Assembly (NCBI GenBank): GCA_965225935.1
Contig: CBDDCC010000011.1
Location: forward strand, 271,791 to 335,790
Length of the DNA: 64,000 bases
Source of the DNA: CALJXB01 sp965225935
Lineage (GTDB): Bacteria; Pseudomonadota; Alphaproteobacteria; Kiloniellales; JAKSDN01
Reading direction: 5' to 3'
Translations under genes and position numbers: made by a program
Notes under the pieces: generated by a model
What the model saw: only the letters and a program-made list of their open reading frames with translations
Told to the model about the DNA's origin: nothing
The model's database searches: none
Shown here: positions 8,618 to 17,501 of the stretch, piece after piece
Layout of the letters: every line of letters starts with the position of its first letter
How positions within the stretch are numbered: the stretch's first letter is position 1

Positions 8618-9256
8618 ATGCGTACCACCAAGGCCATCGTCCTGTCCTTTCTGTTCCTCGCCCACGGCTTCACCGCCGGCCTGGGCCTCGGCGCCCAGGC
8701 GCTGGCGCAGGAGGGCGAGGGCGCGGAGCCGGCGGAGGTGGTCGCCCGGGTCAACGAGACCCTGCTCTCGGTCATGCGCGAGGCCGACGCGCTCGGCTAC
8801 GAGGGGCGCTACGGGCGCCTCCAGCCGGTGCTGGGCGAGGCCTTCCACTTTCCCTTCATGGCCCGGGGGGCGGCAGGGCGCCACTGGAGCGATCTCGACG
8901 CCGGGCAAAGGGACCGCCTGGCCGGGGCCTTCGCCGACATGAGCGTCGCCACCTTCGCCGCCCGCTTCGACGGTTACTCCGGCGAGAGCTTCGAGGTCGG
9001 CGAGACCCTGGAGCAGCCCCGCAGCGCCGTCCTGGTGCGCAACCGCCTGATCCGGAACGACGCGCCGCCGGTCGCCATCGACTACCTGCTGCGGCCCTTC
9101 GACGGGCGCTGGCGGATCATCGACGTCTTCCTCGACGGCACCATCAGCGAGGTCGCCACCAAGCGCTCGGAGTACGGCGCCATCCTGAAGAACGAGGGCT
9201 ACGAGGGGCTGATCGCCCGCATCGCCGAGAAGAGCGCGGAGCTGGCCGGCCAGTAG
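8618..9256 (+). CDS. MlaC/Ttg2D-family phospholipid-binding protein, HpnM-like
   Basis: A 212-residue periplasmic protein with a signal peptide (residues 1 to about 31, ending ALAQ). It carries the Tol_Tol_Ttg2/MlaC fold pattern: VNETLLSVMREAD, FHFPFMARGAAGRHW, a helix of the LSDxMAxxFAARFD kind, and a C-terminal WRIIDVFLDGTISEVATKRSEY. MlaC proteins carry lipids across the periplasm. The hopanoid-associated HpnM belongs to this family, and the hopanoid genes 5 kb away make HpnM the likeliest identity, but the family assignment is safer than the subfamily. No mla permease or ATPase genes are adjacent. Confidence 0.85.
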   Translation: MRTTKAIVLSFLFLAHGFTAGLGLGAQALAQEGEGAEPAEVVARVNETLLSVMREADALGYEGRYGRLQPVLGEAFHFPFMARGAAGRHWSDLDAGQRDRLAGAFADMSVATFAARFDGYSGESFEVGETLEQPRSAVLVRNRLIRNDAPPVAIDYLLRPFDGRWRIIDVFLDGTISEVATKRSEYGAILKNEGYEGLIARIAEKSAELAGQ

Positions 9257-9258
9257 CA

Positions 9259-9281
9259 GGGGCGCTCCGCCAGAGCGCTCC
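9259..9281. terminator. Hairpin between convergent genes
   Basis: GGGGCGCTC, loop CGCCA, then GAGCGCTCC: a 9-bp stem with one G-T pair, in the 38 bp between the convergent mlaC-like gene and rpoD. There is no T-tract, so intrinsic termination would be weak. Confidence 0.4.
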
Positions 9282-9294
9282 CGGGAGATCCGGG

Positions 9295-11370
<2,076 letters not shown>

Positions 11371-11580
11371 TCGCTCTCGCCTCTAAGTCAGGCCCCGAAT
11401 TCGCACGCCTGATGCACTGCGGTCCAGATACGAACAACAGCCACCGGTTCCGCGCTTGACCGTCGCGGCGGTGCCTGCCTGCCAAAGCATCGCTGAGCTT
11501 TCGGCTTGGCCGTGCCCTGCGACGAACCGGTGACGCGACGTCCTTGCCCGACCCCTATCGCCTCGCCCCAATCGACGCGC

Positions 11581-13365
11581 TCACGGCACCCCACCGCAGT
11601 CCGCCTCGGAATGTGCGGCCGGACCACGCGCCTTCTGCTCGGCCAGGGCCTCCAGCCAGTGCTCGCGTGCTTCGCTCAGCGATGCCTCGGGTCTCGCCGA
11701 GCGAAACAAGTCATAGACGGTCTTGCTTAACAGGCCCTTCAGAATTGCCGTAAATCCTTGCTGTTCCAGGTGGCATTTCAGGCCTGCGCTGTCAAGTGTG
11801 GGGTCGTCGGCGATCAAATCGACCAGCGCCCGGCGCAATCCGTCGAGGTCCCGGCTGTCCAGCCTGAGGGCCACGATCTCCTCGGTGAACTCCGACAGCA
11901 GTTCCGGATGGTTAACCAAGTAGACTAGCATGGCCTGCTGCTGGCGGCTGCGGAGCTCGCGCGGCGGCTGGCGGATGCCGCGTCCGCCCCGTTCCGCGCC
12001 GAGCGGCCGATCTCGGCCGCCGAACCCACCCTTCTGCGGACCCCGGAAGCCGCCCGCCCGGCCCTCGCGACCGCTGCGTCCCCTGCGTCCGCCATCCGGC
12101 GGGGCGAAGGCCAGCTGGAGTCGCCGCTCGACTTCTGCCTCGTAGTCGGCCCTCAGGTCGGCGGCCCCAATGGCGCGGACCGCTGTGCGCAGCTCCTGGC
12201 GCAGGCCGGCCCGGCGCTCGGGGGTGTCGAAGGAGCGGCCTTCCGTATGCTGCAGCCAGATCAGGTCGGATAGCGGCAGAGCGGCCTCCAGGACCTCCCT
12301 GAGCGCCCGCGGGCCCCGGTTCCGGACCAGGCTGTCCGGGTCCTCGCCAGCGGGAAGAATGGCGAATCTCAAGGACTTGCCGGGCCGCAAGCCCGGCAGG
12401 GCCCGTTCCGCCGCCCGGTAGCCGGCGCGCCTTCCCGCGGCGTCGCCGTCGAGGCAGAGGACCGGCTCCGGCGCCAAACGCCAGAGCTCCTCGATCTGCT
12501 CCTCGGTGATGGCCGTCCCCAGCGGCGCGACGGCGGCGGGAAAGCCCGCCTGGGCGAGGGCGATCACGTCCATGTAGCCCTCGACCACCATGACCTCGCC
12601 GGTGTCGTGGGCGGCGCGGCGGGCGGTGGCCAGGTTGTAGAGCATGCGCCCTTTGTGAAAGAGAGGCGTTTCCGGGGAATTCAGGTACTTGGCCTTGGAC
12701 TGGCCGAGAGTGCGGCCCCCGAAGGCGACGATCCGGCCCTGCCGGTCGCCGATCGGGAAGATGACGCGGTCGAAGAAGTAGTCACGCGCCTCGCCGCCCT
12801 CTTCGTCCGGCTTGATGAGGCCCGCCTCGGCCAGTAGCTGGTCGTCGACACCCTTGGCGTTCAGCGCCAGCCTGAGGGCGCCGCGCTGGCGCGGGGCGTA
12901 GCCGAGTCGGAAAGCCTCAACCGTCGCCTGGTCGAGGCCGCGGCCGCTCAAGTAATCCCGCGCCTCCCGGCCGGCGCTGCCCTGCAGCTGTGCGCTGAAC
13001 CAGAGGGCGACCGCCTCCAGCACCTCGTGCAGGCGCTGGCCCTGCTTCGCCGCGGCCTGGGCCTCCGGCGTGCGCCGCGGCAGCTCCAGTCCGGCCTCGC
13101 CGGCCAGCTTCTCCACCGCCTCGGGGAAGCCCAGACCCTCGCTCTGCATGACGAAGCCGATGACGTCGCCGTGAGCGCCGCAGCCGAAACAGTGAAAGAA
13201 GCCCTTGTCCGGACTGACCGTGAAGGAGGGGGTCTTCTCGTTGTGAAAGGGGCAGAGGGCCGTGTACTCGCGGCCCCGCTTGATCAGCTTAACGCGGCGG
13301 CCGATCAGGCCCGCCAGGTCGCTGCGGGCGCGAACCTCGTCGAGGAAATCCGGCGGGAAGGTCAT
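11581..13365 (-). CDS. dnaG: DNA primase DnaG
   Basis: Replicative primase of 594 residues. The N-terminal CHC2 zinc ribbon uses C38, H41, C59 and C62. The TOPRIM catalytic core follows, with VVEGYMDVIAL and LCLDGDAAGRRA, and then a C-terminal DnaB-binding helical region. A Gly/Arg-rich linker (about residues 420-470) separates the core from the C-terminal domain. The gene lies between yqeY upstream and rpoD downstream, all on the minus strand, as in many alphaproteobacteria. The intergenic spaces, 158 and 210 bp, leave room for internal promoters. Confidence 0.98.
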   Translation of the reverse strand: MTFPPDFLDEVRARSDLAGLIGRRVKLIKRGREYTALCPFHNEKTPSFTVSPDKGFFHCFGCGAHGDVIGFVMQSEGLGFPEAVEKLAGEAGLELPRRTPEAQAAAKQGQRLHEVLEAVALWFSAQLQGSAGREARDYLSGRGLDQATVEAFRLGYAPRQRGALRLALNAKGVDDQLLAEAGLIKPDEEGGEARDYFFDRVIFPIGDRQGRIVAFGGRTLGQSKAKYLNSPETPLFHKGRMLYNLATARRAAHDTGEVMVVEGYMDVIALAQAGFPAAVAPLGTAITEEQIEELWRLAPEPVLCLDGDAAGRRAGYRAAERALPGLRPGKSLRFAILPAGEDPDSLVRNRGPRALREVLEAALPLSDLIWLQHTEGRSFDTPERRAGLRQELRTAVRAIGAADLRADYEAEVERRLQLAFAPPDGGRRGRSGREGRAGGFRGPQKGGFGGRDRPLGAERGGRGIRQPPRELRSRQQQAMLVYLVNHPELLSEFTEEIVALRLDSRDLDGLRRALVDLIADDPTLDSAGLKCHLEQQGFTAILKGLLSKTVYDLFRSARPEASLSEAREHWLEALAEQKARGPAAHSEADCGGVP

Positions 13366-13523
13366 GATGGCGGCGCGCGACTCCTAGGATCGGCCGGAAA
13401 TCTAGCAGAGGGCGCGCAAGGGCACAGGCCCGATGCGCCAGACCCGGTGCAAATCGGTGGAAAACTATTGATAGGGCTGTGGACAAGCGGTCCGCCCGCC
13501 TGTCGGCCTTCGCGCCGAGGCTG

Positions 13524-13979
13524 CTAACCCAGAGCTTCCTTGACCATGGCGCTGGCCTTGCCGAAGTCCATGCGCCCCGGGTAGCGCCGCTTCAGCTCGC
13601 CCATGACCCGCCCCATCTCCTTGATGGAGGCGGCGCCCAGCTCGCCGATGACCGACTGGACGGCATCCTCGGCCTCGGACTCGCTGAGCGGCTTGGGCAG
13701 GAAGCGCTCGATGACCTGGATCTCCCGCTGCTCCCGGTCGACCAGGTCCTGGCGTCCGCCCTTGGCGTACATCTCGATGGAGTCGCGGCGCTGGCGGACC
13801 ATCTTCTGCAGCACCTCGAGGATCTCGTCGTCGCTCAGCTTGCGGTCCGAGCTCTCGCTGCGGGCGGCGATGTCGCGATCCTTGAGCGCTGCCAGGATCA
13901 GCCGGACCGTTGAGGTCGCGCAGCTGTCCTTGGCCTTCATGGCGTCCTTCAGTGCCTCGTTGAGTTCTTGTCGCAGCAC
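13524..13979 (-). CDS. GatB/YqeY domain protein
   Basis: A 151-residue stand-alone YqeY protein, related to the tRNA-binding tail domain of the GatB amidotransferase subunit. Family features are the N-terminal helix MLRQELNEALKDAMKAKD, the central RRDSIEMYAKGGRQDLVDREQRE and the C-terminal MGRVMGELKRRYPGRMDFGKAS with the KEALG end. Its exact role is unsettled in the family; a part in tRNA-dependent amidation is assumed by homology. It lies upstream of dnaG on the same strand and is divergent from carA. Confidence 0.93.
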   Translation of the reverse strand: MLRQELNEALKDAMKAKDSCATSTVRLILAALKDRDIAARSESSDRKLSDDEILEVLQKMVRQRRDSIEMYAKGGRQDLVDREQREIQVIERFLPKPLSESEAEDAVQSVIGELGAASIKEMGRVMGELKRRYPGRMDFGKASAMVKEALG

Positions 13980-14099
13980 GAAAACGGCTCCCTGCGATGA
14001 CGGCGGCAGAGGTTAGACCAATTAGGATCAAATGGCAAAATGACAAGGGTGCGCCTTAACTATCGGAAATATATGAAGAATTAGGAAACGCGGAAGCTT

Positions 14100-14129
14100 G
14101 ACCCATCGGGTCCTTTCTCGTAAGAAAGG
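14100..14129. promoter_or_regulatory. Tandem inverted repeats in the carA leader
   Basis: Two abutting perfect hairpins lie about 70-95 bp before carA: GACCC-ATC-GGGTC (14100-14112) and CCTTTCT-CGTA-AGAAAGG (14112-14129). A weak promoter (TTGACC at 14098, 17 bp, TAAGAA at 14121) would overlap both, so this could be an operator for carA control. Function is inferred. Confidence 0.4.
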
Positions 14130-14195
14130 GCCGCAGCCGCAGCCGGCCGGGAGCCCGAATGCCGCCGCGGATTCTGCTCGAGGGCACCGTCGGAC

Positions 14196-15422
14196 ATGAA
14201 CGATTCCACCTCGACCGCCGCCACGGCCGACCGGACCGGGGCCGGGCGTTCCGCGGCCTCGGAGACCGCGAGCGCGGCCCTCGTGCTGGCCGACGGCACC
14301 TCATTCCTCGGCCAGGGCCTGGGCGCCACGGGGCGGGCGGTGGGCGAGGTCTGCTTCAACACCTCCATGACCGGCTATCAGGAGATTCTCACAGACCCCT
14401 CCTATGCCGGGCAGATCATCACCTTCACCTTCCCCCACATCGGCAACGTGGGCGCCAACCCGGAGGACATCGAGACGGCGACGCCGGCAGCCCGGGGCCT
14501 GGTGCTGCGCGCCGGCATCACCGAGCCCTCCAACTGGCGCGCCGTGCAGGGCCTCGACGCCTGGCTGACGGCGCGGGGCCTGATCGGTATCGCCGGGGTC
14601 GACACCCGGGCGCTGACTCGGCGCGTCCGCGACCTGGGCGCCCCCCAGGGCTGCATCGCCCACGATCCCGAGGCGCCGCAGCGGGGCGGGCTCGACCTCG
14701 AGGCCTGCCGCGGCGAGGCAGCCGCCTGGCCGGGACTCGAGGGCATGGACCTGGCCAAGGAGGTCACCTGCCGCCAGACCTATGCCTGGGACGAGACCCG
14801 CTGGGCCCTGGGCGCGGGCTACGGTCTCCAGGAGGCCCCCGAGCATCACGTGGTCGCGGTGGACTTCGGCGCCAAGCGCAACATCCTGCGCTGCCTCGCC
14901 TCGCTCGGCTGCCGGGTCACCGTCGTGCCGGCGACCGCCGGCCCGGAAGACATCCTGCGCCACGAGCCCGACGGCGTCTTCCTCTCCAACGGGCCCGGCG
15001 ATCCGGCGGCCACCGGGGTCTACGCGGTGCCCACCATCAAGGCCCTGCTGGAGCGGCCGGAGCTGCCGATCTTCGGCATCTGCCTGGGCCACCAGATGCT
15101 GGCGCTCGCCCTCGGCGCCAGGACCGGCAAGATGCACCTGGGCCATCGCGGCGCCAACCATCCGGTGAAGGACCTGGCCAGCGGGCGGGTCGAGATCACC
15201 AGCCAGAACCACGGCTTCGTGGTCGACCCGGAGAGCCTGCCGCCCGAGTTGGAGCCGACCCACGTCTCCCTGTTCGACGGCTCCAACGAGGGAATCGCGC
15301 TGAAGGGCCGGCCGGTCTTCTCGGTCCAATACCATCCGGAAGCCTCGCCGGGCCCCCAGGACAGCCACTATCTGTTCGAGCGCTTCCTGGCCAATATCGA
15401 GGCCTGCAAGGCGCGGCGCTAG
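14196..15422 (+). CDS. carA: Carbamoyl-phosphate synthase small subunit
   Basis: The glutaminase subunit of carbamoyl-phosphate synthase, 408 residues, which supplies ammonia to CarB for arginine and pyrimidine synthesis. The N-terminal CarA-specific domain contains GEVCFNTSMTGYQEILTDPSY. The class I glutamine amidotransferase domain has the catalytic triad C296 (GICLGHQM), H380 and E382 (YHPEASPGP). The ATG at 14196 (MNDSTSTA) is chosen; it gives a Thr/Ala-rich leader of about 30 residues before the conserved core. carA is separated from carB by an unrelated PLP enzyme and a mobile element. Confidence 0.97.
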   Translation: MNDSTSTAATADRTGAGRSAASETASAALVLADGTSFLGQGLGATGRAVGEVCFNTSMTGYQEILTDPSYAGQIITFTFPHIGNVGANPEDIETATPAARGLVLRAGITEPSNWRAVQGLDAWLTARGLIGIAGVDTRALTRRVRDLGAPQGCIAHDPEAPQRGGLDLEACRGEAAAWPGLEGMDLAKEVTCRQTYAWDETRWALGAGYGLQEAPEHHVVAVDFGAKRNILRCLASLGCRVTVVPATAGPEDILRHEPDGVFLSNGPGDPAATGVYAVPTIKALLERPELPIFGICLGHQMLALALGARTGKMHLGHRGANHPVKDLASGRVEITSQNHGFVVDPESLPPELEPTHVSLFDGSNEGIALKGRPVFSVQYHPEASPGPQDSHYLFERFLANIEACKARR

Positions 15423-15498
15423 CCGCACCGGGACGGACCGACGATCCTCGGCCGCCAACTTTCGGCGCCGGTGTTAGCAAATATTGGGGGAGGGGAGC

Positions 15499-16698
15499 AT
15501 GACGAAGCGCAGCAATCGCCGCGGCCTCAGCACCACGGCCATCCACGCCGGCGAGACCCCGGACCCGGAAACCGGCGCTTCGGCGCCCAACCTGGTCATG
15601 TCGACCACCTACGCCGTCGAGAAGCCGCTCGGCTTCTCGATCCACGCCATTGGCGAGGACTCGCCCTACGTCTACACCCGCTGGAGCAATCCCACGGTGC
15701 GCCAGCTCGAGGACAAGCTGGCGGCCCTCGAAGGGGCCGAGGCCTGCCAGGCCTTCGCCTCGGGCATGGCGGCCTCGGCGGGGCTGCTGCTGAGCGTGCT
15801 CTCGAGCGGCGACCACCTGATCATCAGCGACACCAACTACGCCGGCACCGCGGAGCTGGCGCGCCAGACCCTGCCGCGCTTCGGCATCGAGGTGACGCCG
15901 GTCGACAGCTCCGACCCCGAGGCGGTCTCCCAGGCCTTCCGCAGCAACACGCGGCTGCTGTGGATCGAGACCCCGGCGAACCCCATCCTGCGGCTCTCGA
16001 ACATCCGGGCTCTCGCTGACCTGGCGCATGGCCTGGGTGCGCGCCTGGCCGTCGACTCCACCTTTGCGACGCCGGTCGCGACCCGTCCCCTCGAGCTCGG
16101 CGCCGACTACGTGGTCCACTCCCTCACCAAGTACATCGGCGGCCACGGCGACGCCCTCGGCGGCGCGGTGCTGGGAACGGCGCGGGACATCCGGTCGCTC
16201 AACCAGGAGGCGGCGGTCCACCACGGCGGCGTGCTCAGCCCCTTCAACGCCTGGCTGATCCTGCGCGGGGCCGCCACCCTGCCGCTGCGCATGCGCGCCC
16301 ATGCCGAGGGGGCGCTCGCCGTCGCCCGTTTCCTGGAGGCGCATCCCAAGGTGACCCGCGTGCTCTATCCGGGGCTGGCCTCCCATCCCCAGCACGAGCT
16401 GGCCCAGCGGCAGATGGAGAACTTCTCCGGCATGATGGCCTTCCGGACCGACGACGGCCCGGGCGTGGCGGCGCGCATGGCGGAGCGGCTCGAGGTCATT
16501 CACTACGCGGTCTCCCTCGGCCACCACCGCAGCCTGATCTACTGGATCGGCACCGAGGACGTGATGGGCTCCTCCTTCGCCCTCGAAGGCCGGCAGCTCA
16601 AGGCCTACCGCGCCCTCGCCGGCGACGGCGTATTCCGCCTCTCGGTCGGACTGGAGGACGCGGAGGACCTCTGCGCCGACCTCGACCGGGTTCTCTAG
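15499..16698 (+). CDS. PLP-dependent Cys/Met-metabolism enzyme (cystathionine gamma-synthase/lyase family)
   Basis: A 399-residue fold-type I enzyme of the trans-sulfuration family. The PLP-binding lysine is K211 (HSLTKYIGGHGD). Other family marks are STTYAVEKPLGF, YTRWSNPTVRQLE, ASGMAAS and the Asp of AVDSTFATP. It could act as a cystathionine synthase or lyase, or a methionine gamma-lyase type; the sequence alone does not settle the reaction. GGGGAGGGG (about 15487-15495) precedes the ATG at 15499, preferred over the GTG-type codon at 15484. It sits between carA and carB, which in relatives are often closer together. Confidence 0.9.
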   Translation: MTKRSNRRGLSTTAIHAGETPDPETGASAPNLVMSTTYAVEKPLGFSIHAIGEDSPYVYTRWSNPTVRQLEDKLAALEGAEACQAFASGMAASAGLLLSVLSSGDHLIISDTNYAGTAELARQTLPRFGIEVTPVDSSDPEAVSQAFRSNTRLLWIETPANPILRLSNIRALADLAHGLGARLAVDSTFATPVATRPLELGADYVVHSLTKYIGGHGDALGGAVLGTARDIRSLNQEAAVHHGGVLSPFNAWLILRGAATLPLRMRAHAEGALAVARFLEAHPKVTRVLYPGLASHPQHELAQRQMENFSGMMAFRTDDGPGVAARMAERLEVIHYAVSLGHHRSLIYWIGTEDVMGSSFALEGRQLKAYRALAGDGVFRLSVGLEDAEDLCADLDRVL

Positions 16699-16839
16699 GA
16701 AGTGCCGGCGGGAATCTTCGCCGGGCACGCCTTTCGGGTCTTTTCAATACGCCCGCACCGTGGCACATAGCCGCTTTAGCCGACAATTCGCCAGCCACGA
16801 GACGCCCCCGGAGCGGGGCGGCGAGCCAAGACGCGCCCA

Positions 16840-16869
16840 TGCCCAAGCGTAGCGACATCGACTCGATCC
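16840..16869 (+). repeat. 30-bp direct repeat, upstream copy (relict carB start)
   Basis: Identical over 30 bp to 17503-17532, beginning TGCCCAAGCG and ending ATCGACTCGATCC. Preceded by A it restores ATG and codes for MPKRSDIDSI, the true beginning of CarB, so this is probably the original carB start. After the repeat the frame leaves CarB and stops about 27 codons later. Confidence 0.9.
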
Positions 16870-16896
16870 GAACGGTCTGCGCCGGGAGCATGTCTC

Positions 16897-16914
16897 ACCA
16901 CAGAGGCACAGAGG
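16897..16914 (+). repeat. Left inverted end of the GxxExxY element
   Basis: ACCACAGAGGCACAGAGG. Its outer ACCACAGAG and inner GGCACAGAGG blocks both recur in reverse complement at the right end. Confidence 0.75.
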
Positions 16915-17035
16915 CGCAGGAAGGCCTCAGAAGAGCGGCGAGGTGGAGGTGAAAAGGTTCCCTTGGAATGCTCGTTTCGCATCGGAACGGACCAGATATC
17001 AATGATTTGGTCTGATCGATCGTCGAGGCCGAACG

Positions 17036-17428
17036 ATGTCTGACAATGCAGAGATGAGAGGCCGCGACCCCTTGAGTGACAAGGTGATCGGCTTTGCCAT
17101 TGAGGTTCACCGGGGACTTGGTCCCGGACTTTTGGAGTCGGCCTACGAGGAATGTCTCTGCTTCGAACTACAATCCCACGCTGTTCCATTCCAGCGTCAA
17201 GTGTCGCTGCCGGTCGTCTACAAGTCCGTGAAGCTCGACTGCAGTTATCGGATGGACGTAGTGGTGGAGGATCGGCTTGTCGTCGAGATCAAGACCGTCG
17301 AGAAACTCCTGCCCATCCACGATGCTCAACTGCTGACCTATCTGAAGCTCAGTGGCGTTCGAACGGGATTGCTGCTGAACTTCAACACACCGGTTCTCAA
17401 GAACGGCATCAAGAGGCTCGTCCATTGA
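17036..17428 (+). CDS. GxxExxY-family protein, PD-(D/E)xK nuclease fold
   Basis: A 130-residue protein of the GxxExxY family. The name motif is G31-L-L-E34-S-A-Y37. A PD-(D/E)xK nuclease-type core is visible as D74 (YRMDVVVED) and E84-I-K86 (LVVEIKTVEKL), followed by the family's DAQLLTYLKLSG helix and GLLLNFN strand. GAGG at 17025-17028 lies 7 nt before the ATG. It is the only gene in an insert with inverted ends and a flanking 30 bp duplication. The function is not established; a nuclease role in the element's own movement is a hypothesis. Confidence 0.93.
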   Translation: MSDNAEMRGRDPLSDKVIGFAIEVHRGLGPGLLESAYEECLCFELQSHAVPFQRQVSLPVVYKSVKLDCSYRMDVVVEDRLVVEIKTVEKLLPIHDAQLLTYLKLSGVRTGLLLNFNTPVLKNGIKRLVH

Positions 17429-17448
17429 TGGCGGCGATCAGTCCAACC

Positions 17449-17474
17449 CCTCTGTGCCTCCGTGTCTCTGTGGT
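17449..17474 (-). repeat. Right inverted end of the GxxExxY element
   Basis: Its reverse complement starts ACCACAGAGACACGG and ends GGCACAGAGG, matching both blocks of the left end with an 8-bp expansion between them. Confidence 0.75.
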
Positions 17475-17501
17475 TCCCCTGGAAGGTTAGGGTAGGCGAA
17501 C

